Origin: Paludibacter sp. UBA6032
Lineage (GTDB): Bacteria; Bacteroidota; Bacteroidia; Bacteroidales; Paludibacteraceae
Direction: 5' to 3'
Length of the DNA: 64,000 bases
NCBI GenBank assembly: GCA_002427885.1
Contig: DIZI01000034.1
Coordinates: forward strand, 4,507-68,506
The translations under genes were made by a program, and so were the position numbers. The notes beneath the pieces are model-generated. The model was given only the letters and a program-made list of their open reading frames with translations, made no database searches and was not told the origin of the DNA. Positions 36,848 through 44,958 of the stretch are shown here, piece after piece; the stretch's first letter is position 1, and every line of letters starts with the position of its first letter.

Positions 36848-38323
36848 TTATTCAACAACTGTCTTTTCATCAACTTGATTAATTTCAGGCTGTTGTTGAT
36901 TGTTAGCACGACGAAGTGCCAATTTCTCTTTTATCTCATATGCTTTTGCTTCAGTAATATCATATTTCCAGATTAAAATTATGGCAAGTATACCGCTGAA
37001 AATAGGAATCATGATGTCAGCAATTCTTAGATTTGTGATTGTTTCCATCGTTTGAACCTTTATAGCTTCGTTAAAACCTATATAGTGTAAAACAACTCCA
37101 CTTAATAACATGGCAGCCGCTGTACCCAGTTTTACCATCCACCAGTAAACCGCACCAAACATGCCTTCACGCCGTTCGCCGTTATTCAGTTCATCCAAAT
37201 CGCATACATCAGCAGTCATCGACATCATTAAGGTGAACAAACCGCCAATACCGAATGAAAGGAATGGAATTGGCATAAACATAAGCCAGGGATGTGCAGG
37301 ATTAAATCCCCACCATTTCAATGCGTAACCAATCATCGAAAGCAAAGTGGCAATAATAAATGCCTTCTTTTTTCCTACTTTCACCGAAATAGCTGTAACA
37401 ATTGGAATTACCAGAAATGCTGTTGCAATGGAACTAACTGTACCAAACCATGCCGGCCACGTTCCCGCAGCATTTGTATCGCCTTTAAAAAGGTAATAGA
37501 CAATTATAAAAAATGCAAACTGAGCAATAGTCTGAAAGCCATTAAAAACAAGAAATGTAGTGGCACAAAGCTTCACAAAAGGCTTATTTTTTAATGTGAG
37601 TTTAATCCCCCTGAAAAATTCTTTTGAGTTGACTGCTAAATCTTTCATGGACAAATCGGCCAACTTACTTTTGTCTAAATCTACCTTTTCTTTATTGAAA
37701 AGAGCAGGCATAATTCCCAAAATCATACATAATCCGCCTACCCAAATGGATAAATTTCTGGCACCTTCGGGTGCTGAATGATATATGGATTGATCGTAAA
37801 TGATTACCCAAAACCACGGTGCTATCATCCAGGCAATTTGGCCCATAAATTGCGAAACGGCCATCAGGCGGGTGCGTTCATTGTAATCGGGAGTCATTTC
37901 ATAACCCAACCCAATGAGCGGTGCGGCAAAAACTGTGTAACCAATATAAAAAAACAGTGACACAATCAGAAAATAGAAGAAATTGAACAGTTCCGAGTTC
38001 TCGGGGTGCAGCTGCCACATAACCATAAAGGCAAGTCCGGCAATCAGTGCACCTAATAGAATATAAGGTTTACGTCGTCCCCATTTTGATTTTGTATTGT
38101 CGGAAATAAAACCCATGATTGGATCAAGTAAAGCGTCCATAAAACGCGGAATTGCGCCAAGCAAGCCGGCTAGAATGGGATTCATATGCAAAGACATAAT
38201 CAACACAACCATAAAAACTCCCAAAGCTGCCGGAAACAATTGATTGGCTAAATGACCTGAACCGAATGCAATTTTCTGTCCAAAAGGAACAATATCTTCC
38301 TTAGCGGTTTTGTAGTGACTCAT
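36848..38323 (-). CDS. GPH-family sugar:cation symporter (MFS), copy 2
   Basis: A 491-residue polytopic inner-membrane transporter with the GPH signature PRFMDALLDPIMGFISD and WGRRKPYIL, and the inter-span MTPDYNERTRLM motif. It is clearly diverged from the other symporter of this locus (28951-30303), which suggests a different substrate size. An acidic, Gln-rich cytoplasmic tail ends the protein. It lies between GH16 and GH81 genes on the same strand. A 158-base gap precedes it, larger than others in the cluster, but no clear promoter was found there. Confidence 0.88.
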   Translation of the reverse strand: MSHYKTAKEDIVPFGQKIAFGSGHLANQLFPAALGVFMVVLIMSLHMNPILAGLLGAIPRFMDALLDPIMGFISDNTKSKWGRRKPYILLGALIAGLAFMVMWQLHPENSELFNFFYFLIVSLFFYIGYTVFAAPLIGLGYEMTPDYNERTRLMAVSQFMGQIAWMIAPWFWVIIYDQSIYHSAPEGARNLSIWVGGLCMILGIMPALFNKEKVDLDKSKLADLSMKDLAVNSKEFFRGIKLTLKNKPFVKLCATTFLVFNGFQTIAQFAFFIIVYYLFKGDTNAAGTWPAWFGTVSSIATAFLVIPIVTAISVKVGKKKAFIIATLLSMIGYALKWWGFNPAHPWLMFMPIPFLSFGIGGLFTLMMSMTADVCDLDELNNGERREGMFGAVYWWMVKLGTAAAMLLSGVVLHYIGFNEAIKVQTMETITNLRIADIMIPIFSGILAIILIWKYDITEAKAYEIKEKLALRRANNQQQPEINQVDEKTVVE

Positions 38324-38481
38324 ATTTAAAGATTATATTATTGACAATTCAGAGACCTTTTTTTGGTAACAATTTCTGAAGAAATTTAACAACGTGCTAA
38401 TTTCATTATATTTATATTAATTGTTTGCTAGATATCAATTTTGGTATTATTAGGAAGTTGTGAAATTCTCAAACAAAAAAT

Positions 38482-39372
38482 TCATCTGGGACTTTTCGTA
38501 TTTAACTCCTCATTTGCTGTTCCTTTTTGATATACTCTCACATAATCGACATACATTTTGGCATCGCCGTTTTTAAGTGAGGTTATTTTATTTATATCGT
38601 AAATTTCCGAGAAAGTACCTCCGACTGCCAAATTAAAAAGGATATAGAAAGGTTTACGGAAATAGCGAGAAGTTTCATTTGGTAGATTTTTCCCGGTAAT
38701 TTGTAATTCGTAATAAGGTTTGGCTTTTGGATATTTTTCTAAATCCAAATACATTTTTATTGATTCTGGAGTCCAAAACAAGGTATAAGTGTGAAAATCA
38801 TCTTGCAAGCAGTAATTGTTAGTGGTTGAAATACCTTTATTTGGGTATTTTCCGCCATTCCAACTTTCACCCCAATGGCACGCACCATTAAAATAGCGAT
38901 CTTGAACCCCTTTTTGGATTCCTGTTATTTTTCCCATTTCAACAATATCAATCTCTCCACATTTAGGCCACTTAACTGTTTGACTATCTGCGCCAAGCAT
39001 CCAAAATGCAGGCCATAATCCATCGGCTGTATTTGGCATTTTAATACGAGCTACTATTTTGCCAAATTTGAAATTCATTTTATTTTGAGTTGACAATCGT
39101 CCCGAAGTGCAGGTTCTACCCATGTAAGACTCTTTTTTAGCAGTAATAATTAGGCAACTTTCACCGCTAACCGGTTCTTTAGCAACTGATATATTTTTGT
39201 TATGATAATACTGCAATTCGCGGTTTCCACCACCATCCCCTGACTCTAAAGCGCTCCATTTTGTTGTATCTAAATTAGTTTGATTAAAATTGTCTTCCCA
39301 AACAAGTTTATATTCCTGAGAAACAGAAACTAATGAAATGAAACAAAGAATCACGACTATAAACTTTCTCAT
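38482..39372 (-). CDS. Secreted GH16 endo-beta-glucanase (laminarinase-like), no sorting domain
   Basis: A 296-residue enzyme from ATG 39372, which starts a normal signal peptide (MRKFIVVILCFISLVSVSQ); the longer frame to 39465 reads through a terminator-like hairpin and is rejected. The GH16 active site E-I-D-I-V-E (CGEIDIVEMG) lies around residue 138, preceded by LWPAFWMLG and followed by HTYTLFWTPESIKMYLD, and the C-terminal MYVDYVRVYQ strand is present. GH16 enzymes hydrolyse beta-1,3 or mixed-linkage glucans with retention. Unlike its two neighbours this copy has no T9SS domain and no lipobox, so it is probably periplasmic. It is very similar to the 41727-42893 enzyme. Confidence 0.9.
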   Translation of the reverse strand: MRKFIVVILCFISLVSVSQEYKLVWEDNFNQTNLDTTKWSALESGDGGGNRELQYYHNKNISVAKEPVSGESCLIITAKKESYMGRTCTSGRLSTQNKMNFKFGKIVARIKMPNTADGLWPAFWMLGADSQTVKWPKCGEIDIVEMGKITGIQKGVQDRYFNGACHWGESWNGGKYPNKGISTTNNYCLQDDFHTYTLFWTPESIKMYLDLEKYPKAKPYYELQITGKNLPNETSRYFRKPFYILFNLAVGGTFSEIYDINKITSLKNGDAKMYVDYVRVYQKGTANEELNTKSPR

Positions 39373-39440
39373 TTTGCTTCTTATTGTTTTATGGTAATAA
39401 TGGCTATCACAACCCAAATTTTCAGGTTGAGAATGTATAT

Positions 39441-39471
39441 AAATCCGCGAAGCATAACGCTTCACGGATTT
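39441..39471 (-). terminator. Intercistronic hairpin after the CBM-only gene
   Basis: AAATCCGCGAAGC (39441-39453) pairs with GCTTCACGGATTT (39459-39471), a 13-bp stem with one mismatch and a five-base loop. On the minus strand it lies just past the stop of the 39484 gene and upstream of the GH16 start, so it may attenuate or stabilise parts of the transcript. Confidence 0.65.
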
Positions 39472-39483
39472 TTAAAGAACTAG

Positions 39484-41682
39484 TTATAATTTTATTAATT
39501 TCTGAGTTGAAAGTTGACCATTAGTCAATTTCACGGTAACAAAATAGTTCCCTGAAGCAATTTCATCCAAATTGATTGAACCTTGTATTCCTGTTAACGT
39601 AATTTGTTTCACTGTTTGACCTAATAAATTACGAACGATAACCAGGCTGATATCAGATTTTGCAGAAATATTCAGTTTATCGGTTACCGGATTAGGATAA
39701 CAATTTATACCATTTGCTGATTCAACATTAGTTAGTCCGGTTGCTGTATCGTTGAAGAAATATAGATTATCCATGTAGAATGTGCCACCGGTTCCAGTAT
39801 CAAATTTAAACTGGAAAACATCCGACATAACAACACCGGTGAAACTTGTCAACGAAATATTAAAACTGTTCCATTGATTAGCGATCAAAGTTCCAACATT
39901 TGTTGATAATTCGTGTCCCGGGCTTATTGGAGTAATATGAACAACAGTTTCTGTAGTTGGATAAATATCAATATGTAATTTGGTCATTGTACTTGCATCA
40001 ACATGACTTCCAAGTTCAATTCCCTGATAATTAAATGTTGTGTACTTTATTGCGGCATTACCTCCCATAGTTGTTGCTGTAGCAACAGTAGATTGTCCCC
40101 AACCCGGAAATAAATTAGTACCAGCAACATTTGTATATGCATCACTATAAATTGAAATTACTTTTGCAGCATTGGCAGTTGGAGTAGGCGCAGCCGGTAA
40201 ACTTGCAAGAGTAGTCGCATTAACAGTAACCGGACTGTTTGCAGCTGTATTTCCAGTTGCATCTTTAGCTGTTACAGAGAATGTATAAGCAGTTGAGGCA
40301 GTTAATCCTGAAATAGTGAATGATTTTTGAACACCCGAAACACCTGAAGTTGTAACTATAGTTGGACCAGAACCATACGAAATGGTATAGCTGATTGCTC
40401 CTGAATCGTCAGAGGCATTCAACAAAAGTGTTACACCATCCGATGCAATAGTACCGGCTGTAGCTGTAAAAGCTGTTGGAGCCTGAGTGTCTGCAGTTGC
40501 AGAATCATCATAAAAATACATATTATCCAAATAAACTGTTTTTCCACCTGCACCCACAACTTTAAACTGGTATAAATCTGCCAAAGATAAGCCCTGACTG
40601 GTAAATGAAGTAAGCGGAATATTGAAACTGTTCCATGCATTCAGGTTTAGAGGAGTGAGTTGTACAAATTTTTCTCCGGTTGAATGACTGATACAAAAGA
40701 TTTGTAACGATGTTTCGTTTGGAGTCCATACATCAACATGCAGATATTTCATTGTTACAGCAGTTACATCACTACCAAACTGAGTTCCCTGATAATTTAG
40801 GTTAGCATATTTCAACACGTTATCAGTACCAATTTGAATAGTTGAAACTGCAGTTGACTGACCCCAGTTGGGATTTAAATCGGTCCCTGCAAGATTAGTA
40901 AATGCATCGCTGAAAATTGAAATCACCTTTGGGGCTGCATAAGCAGTTGGAGTAGGTGCTGAAGTAGTAGGTACTCCTAATGCAATTGTTGAAGCAGCTA
41001 CTACAATCGGATTGTTTGCTGCTGCATTTCCGGCAGCATCTTTGGCAACAACAGAGAATGAATAAGCTGTCGACGGAGTTAAACCAGTAACAATGTATGA
41101 TTTTTGAGTACCTGAAACTCCGCTTGTTGAAACAACCGTTGGACCTGAACCATAACTTATAGTATAGGCTATGGCTCCTGAATCATCGGTAGCATTTAAC
41201 AGCAATTCTACAGAATTTGCTCCGATTGTACCGGCAGTAGCTGTAAATGCTGTTGGTGCTTGTGTATCTGTTGATGCACCACAGGCATTTCCCACAGTAT
41301 AAGTAAACGTCTTCGTTACTGCTAACCCACCTGCAAAAGCAAACTTACAAGCAACACTAAAAGTTGCACCCAGAGTTTGTCCTGTAAATGTTTTGGAAAA
41401 ACTTTGTCCGGTTCCAGGAGTCATTGATGTTTCAGCAAAATTGGGATTGTAAGTCCATGCGTAAGCTACCAGACCCACTTTGGTATCCAATAACTCACAA
41501 GTAAAAGTAACATCAGTTCCGGTAGTTGAAAAGGAATAGTTATATCCCAAAGTAAAAGTACCCTGCGCTGGTGTTGACGTTTCAGTCGAAGTTCCGGCAC
41601 ATTCAGTGTTTGTTGCATTTGCCACATTCCCCCAAGCCACTATCGCAGCTAGTAAGAGAAAAATTTTAGTAATTTTTTTCAT
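39484..41682 (-). CDS. Secreted multi-CBM beta-glucan-binding protein without catalytic domain
   Basis: A 732-residue exported protein (signal to NVANA). The domains in order are: a CBM56-like module (about 24-131; LGYNYSFSTTGTDV, VACKFAFAGGLAVTKTFTYTVG), FN3 (137-231), a jelly-roll-like domain (237-394; KVISIFSDAFTN, DLNPNWGQST, YLHVDVWTP, FQFKV-type end), FN3 (397-494), a second jelly-roll-like domain (496-649; KVISIYSDAYTN, LFPGWGQST, LHIDIYP), and a T9SS sorting domain (654-731). No glycosidase motif is present anywhere. The first module and the FN3 are homologous to those of the GH81 protein. Position between GH16 genes and surface export signals suggest a glycan-capture or presentation protein. 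The jelly-roll pair could also be cryptic enzymes, which I consider unlikely. Confidence 0.8.
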   Translation of the reverse strand: MKKITKIFLLLAAIVAWGNVANATNTECAGTSTETSTPAQGTFTLGYNYSFSTTGTDVTFTCELLDTKVGLVAYAWTYNPNFAETSMTPGTGQSFSKTFTGQTLGATFSVACKFAFAGGLAVTKTFTYTVGNACGASTDTQAPTAFTATAGTIGANSVELLLNATDDSGAIAYTISYGSGPTVVSTSGVSGTQKSYIVTGLTPSTAYSFSVVAKDAAGNAAANNPIVVAASTIALGVPTTSAPTPTAYAAPKVISIFSDAFTNLAGTDLNPNWGQSTAVSTIQIGTDNVLKYANLNYQGTQFGSDVTAVTMKYLHVDVWTPNETSLQIFCISHSTGEKFVQLTPLNLNAWNSFNIPLTSFTSQGLSLADLYQFKVVGAGGKTVYLDNMYFYDDSATADTQAPTAFTATAGTIASDGVTLLLNASDDSGAISYTISYGSGPTIVTTSGVSGVQKSFTISGLTASTAYTFSVTAKDATGNTAANSPVTVNATTLASLPAAPTPTANAAKVISIYSDAYTNVAGTNLFPGWGQSTVATATTMGGNAAIKYTTFNYQGIELGSHVDASTMTKLHIDIYPTTETVVHITPISPGHELSTNVGTLIANQWNSFNISLTSFTGVVMSDVFQFKFDTGTGGTFYMDNLYFFNDTATGLTNVESANGINCYPNPVTDKLNISAKSDISLVIVRNLLGQTVKQITLTGIQGSINLDEIASGNYFVTVKLTNGQLSTQKLIKL

Positions 41683-41726
41683 GATGTGAAATTTTAAATA
41701 TTAATAATTTAGAGATTTTTGATTAT

Positions 41727-42893
41727 TTATTTAGTAATTTTTTGTGTTTCTGAATTTCCATTTTCATCAATAACTTTCAGTATATAATTTCCACGTTGAA
41801 GAGTTGATGTATTTATTTTGTTTGTTGTTGATTCAAGTAACTTTTGACCTGACAGGTTGAATATAATTGCAGAAACAAGTTTTGACGAACCTTCAATATT
41901 AATTTCATCGGTAAATGGATTTGGATAAACTTTAAATTTGTTTATGGTTTGTATTGAATGTAAAGCTGTTAATGCCGGTCCGCTGTAAGTTTCGCCTGCA
42001 TCGCCACGCTGATAGAGCTTTACGTAATCAACATACATTTTTACATCTCCATTATTCAGGGCTGTTATTTGATTGATATCCCATATTTGTGGAAAATTTC
42101 CGCCAATAGCAAGATTAAAAAGGACAAAGAAATCGCTGTTGAAATATTCATACGGATCCTGAGTAGTAGTTTTGGCTGTAATGCCCATTTGATAATAAGG
42201 TGCAGCATTAGGATATTTATCCAGATCGAGGTACATGCTTATGTACTGAGGATTCCAAATCAAGGTAAAAAGATGAAAGTCATCCTGTAAACCATAACTA
42301 TTGGTGGTAGCTTTTGCGTAATTAGGATATGAACCATTGACGTAATTTCCCCAATGACAGGCTCCACTAAAATATTTATCCTGAGTACCGGCATTGATTC
42401 CTGTTCTGCTTCCCATTTCCATAATGTCAACCTCACCGCAAGCAGGCCAACCGGCAGTCGGGATATTGGTTCCAAGCATCCAAAATGCAGGCCACAAACC
42501 ATTTGCTGTTTTGGGAAGCTTAATGCGTGCCTCTAATTTTCCATACTGAAATGTCACTTTATTTTGAGTAGTGAGTCTTCCAGAAGTGCAGGTTTTACCT
42601 AAATAGTTTTCCTTTTTTCCTGTTATAATCAGACAGTTTGCACCGCTAACCGGCTCTAGACCTACTGATATGTTTTCGCGACGATAATACTGAAGTTCTG
42701 AGTTTCCTCCTCCATTTCCATTTACTTCTATGTTCCAGTTATTTTTTTCATCTAGTGTATTTCCATCAAAATTATCTTGCCATACCAGATTATAATCACC
42801 TGTACTTATTTGCTTGGTATAATTTTGGGAGAATACTCCCTGAATTGTAAATAAAATAAAGACAATTGTGGAAACAACTTTTGAGATTCTCAT
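41727..42893 (-). CDS. GH16 laminarinase-like enzyme with T9SS sorting domain
   Basis: A 388-residue exported enzyme (signal to FSQ near residue 23). The GH16 catalytic motif E-V-D-I-M-E (CGEVDIMEMG) lies near residue 153, with LWPAFWMLGT before and HLFTLIWNPQYISMYLD after. The catalytic domain ends with MYVDYVKLYQRG. A C-terminal T9SS domain (FKVYPNPFTDEINI, SGQKLLES, GNYILKV) follows, so it should reach the cell surface or medium. It is close in sequence to the 38482 enzyme, differing chiefly by the sorting domain. It lies nine bases from the next GH16 gene, so the pair is co-transcribed. Confidence 0.92.
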   Translation of the reverse strand: MRISKVVSTIVFILFTIQGVFSQNYTKQISTGDYNLVWQDNFDGNTLDEKNNWNIEVNGNGGGNSELQYYRRENISVGLEPVSGANCLIITGKKENYLGKTCTSGRLTTQNKVTFQYGKLEARIKLPKTANGLWPAFWMLGTNIPTAGWPACGEVDIMEMGSRTGINAGTQDKYFSGACHWGNYVNGSYPNYAKATTNSYGLQDDFHLFTLIWNPQYISMYLDLDKYPNAAPYYQMGITAKTTTQDPYEYFNSDFFVLFNLAIGGNFPQIWDINQITALNNGDVKMYVDYVKLYQRGDAGETYSGPALTALHSIQTINKFKVYPNPFTDEINIEGSSKLVSAIIFNLSGQKLLESTTNKINTSTLQRGNYILKVIDENGNSETQKITK

Positions 42894-42902
42894 ATAATCA
42901 GG

Positions 42903-43919
42903 TTATTTTATTAATTTAAACGTTTTGGTGTCGGTCTGAAGAAAATATATTCCATTCGAAAAATTTGATGTATTAATAATTCCGTTTCCAGATATATTTC
43001 TATCTACCAATACTTTCCCTACGTTGTCAAAAATCCTAATCCTTGTCGGAGCATCAGCGTCAATATTTATTTTGTCACTAAATTTTGTGGGAAAAACCTT
43101 CACATTAGAATCATGAACTTCATCAATTGCAGTTACGAGTTGGTAAAGTCTTACATAATCTACTTTCAATTCAACCGGATTATTAAAAATATTATCATCA
43201 ATAGTTCCGCCCATTGTACCACCAACAGCGAGATTTAGAATTACATAAAATTCCTGATCGAATGGCCATCCGGTGTAAGTATCAGTATAATTTCGGTATA
43301 GGGTGGCCGTCTTGATATTATCAATGTAAAATAAAATTTGATCGGGATCCCAATTAATTGAATAAATATGAAAGTTGTTTTCCATACTGTCTTTATAGAC
43401 CTTTGTAAACCAATTATTTCCTAAACTTCCATTTTTCAAAGCTGTGTGAACAGCATGTGAAGTCATTCTGGGGTCAGAGCCAATATGTTCCATAATGTCA
43501 ATCTCCCCACTCTTTGGCCAACTTCCATAAACACTTGATTGAGGCATCATCCAAAAGGCCGGCCAGGTTCCGGCTCCGGATGGAACACTTATTCTTGCTT
43601 CAACCTTACCATATTTCAGAACTCCTTTACTCTTAGAATATATACGTCCGGATGAGTAGTTTCGGTCTGCAACAATATTTTCTTTTTTAGCAGTTATAAT
43701 CAAATTTCCGTTTTCAACCTTTATATTATTTCCATTTGTATAATACTCCTTTTCTTGATTAGCAGCATATCCTACCTGAATATTCCATTTTGTCAGATCC
43801 AGTGTATCGCCATTGAATTCATCATCATAAACCAAATTGTAGGTTTGTGACCACGCAAACACTGACATCAAACTAAATAATAGTATAAGTGTTTTTTTTA
43901 AGTATCTTTGATTAAGCAT
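42903..43919 (-). CDS. GH16 enzyme with T9SS sorting domain, diverged copy
   Basis: A 338-residue exported enzyme (signal to FAWSQ). The active site is SGEIDIMEHIG around residue 137, the E-x-D-x-x-E form with His after it that is common in laminarinases and lichenases. TWPAFWMMP precedes it and HIYSINWDPDQILFYID follows. It lacks the insert seen in the other two GH16 proteins and has a different N-terminal region, so it probably has a different product range. The C-terminal 75 residues (VKVFPTKFSDKINI, GIYFLQT) are a T9SS-type sorting domain. A 15-bp hairpin lies just upstream, separating it from the susCD part of the operon. Confidence 0.92.
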   Translation of the reverse strand: MLNQRYLKKTLILLFSLMSVFAWSQTYNLVYDDEFNGDTLDLTKWNIQVGYAANQEKEYYTNGNNIKVENGNLIITAKKENIVADRNYSSGRIYSKSKGVLKYGKVEARISVPSGAGTWPAFWMMPQSSVYGSWPKSGEIDIMEHIGSDPRMTSHAVHTALKNGSLGNNWFTKVYKDSMENNFHIYSINWDPDQILFYIDNIKTATLYRNYTDTYTGWPFDQEFYVILNLAVGGTMGGTIDDNIFNNPVELKVDYVRLYQLVTAIDEVHDSNVKVFPTKFSDKINIDADAPTRIRIFDNVGKVLVDRNISGNGIINTSNFSNGIYFLQTDTKTFKLIK

Positions 43920-43935
43920 GTTTTTGTTTTAAGAA

Positions 43936-43973
43936 TTTATTCAACCATAGTTTGTATGCTATGGTTGAATAAA
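43936..43973 (-). terminator. 15-bp intercistronic hairpin between receptor and enzyme genes
   Basis: TTTATTCAACCATAG (43936-43950) pairs perfectly with CTATGGTTGAATAAA (43959-43973), with an eight-base loop. On the minus strand it follows the 44004 gene and precedes the first GH16 gene. There is no long T-run on the minus strand, so it could be a partial terminator or an RNA-stability element that lowers enzyme expression relative to susCD. Confidence 0.75.
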
Positions 43974-44003
43974 TAAGTTACTGATAAATTCGTACTTTAA
44001 TAT

Positions 44004-44888
44004 TTATCTGATTTCAACTTTGTTTGTTAGTTGACCGCAACGAACTATATAAATTCCTTTTTGAATTCCTTCAATATCCATGATACTTTCATTGGATGTT
44101 CTGATTTTTGAACCGGTAATACTATACAATTCAATTGGCTGAGTTGCTCCCGCAACGGAAAGGGTTTTGGCTGAAATTAAAACGTCCAGTTTAGTGTTCT
44201 TTACATCGTTTATTCCTGTAGTACTTTTATTATAAACATAAATAGCATCCATGGTAACTGCTGTTCCGGAGACGCCACCGCTTAAAACATATACTACATT
44301 TGCATTTGCTGGAACTGCTTCCGGGTAACGAAGACCAAGATTAAAAAATGCTGACATAGGAATTTCAATTACATGCCATTTATTATCGCGTGTAAAGTTT
44401 GTGTAGGGTTGATATACATTAGCTCCATCAACAAATGCCGTTGAGCCAATACAAATTCTGGCTGACAAACCACCGGGGCCATCCATACCAATAATATGCG
44501 AAGCAGCATTAGTTGCTTTCATGGCAATATGTAAGGTGTAATTCGAAGTCACAGCCGTCATATCTTTAGCTACAGGACCGGAGAATCCAAATCCTGACCA
44601 ACCAACTGATGCCACCGATAGATTAATATACGATTCAATTTCACCTTCTGAATTTGGTCCGGATGAACCTAAATCGTTGTAGGTTGAACTCCAGATGTAC
44701 AAGAAATTGTTCGTATCATCCACACGAAAATCATGCGCAATATTAGCAGCCGGAATTTTAGCTCCACTTGTTGCATCCAAAAAAATCAGATGATAACTGC
44801 TTCCCTTTGTAAAGTCATCCTGTGCATGTACACTTGTTGCGAATGCGCAAATGGCAAGCAACATAATAGAAAAAGTAAGTTTTTTCAT
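44004..44888 (-). CDS. Secreted binding-protein candidate in surface glycan-binding position, T9SS-sorted
   Basis: A 294-residue exported protein with a type I signal (MKKLTFSIMLLAICAFATSV, then HAQ). The body (about 24-215) is an all-beta, jelly-roll-like domain with phrases such as YTLHIAMKATNAASHIIGMDG, WHVIEIPMSAF and VTMDAIYVYNKS. The last 70 residues look like a T9SS sorting domain (PIELYSITGSKI, KGIYIVR). It directly follows susD, the place where surface glycan-binding proteins are normally encoded, but it lacks the usual lipoprotein cysteine. Glycan binding is inferred from place and fold impression; I do not recognise a named family. Confidence 0.68.
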   Translation of the reverse strand: MKKLTFSIMLLAICAFATSVHAQDDFTKGSSYHLIFLDATSGAKIPAANIAHDFRVDDTNNFLYIWSSTYNDLGSSGPNSEGEIESYINLSVASVGWSGFGFSGPVAKDMTAVTSNYTLHIAMKATNAASHIIGMDGPGGLSARICIGSTAFVDGANVYQPYTNFTRDNKWHVIEIPMSAFFNLGLRYPEAVPANANVVYVLSGGVSGTAVTMDAIYVYNKSTTGINDVKNTKLDVLISAKTLSVAGATQPIELYSITGSKIRTSNESIMDIEGIQKGIYIVRCGQLTNKVEIR

Positions 44889-44958
44889 AATGATAAAAAA
44901 TTTAATTTATTAATAAAGTGTTTAGTAAAATCATTGCTTTTTAGAAAATAATCAGTTT

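Noticed and set aside
39373..39465. N-terminal extension of the GH16 gene to 39465
   Set aside because: It crosses a 13-bp terminator-like hairpin and precedes a normal signal peptide.
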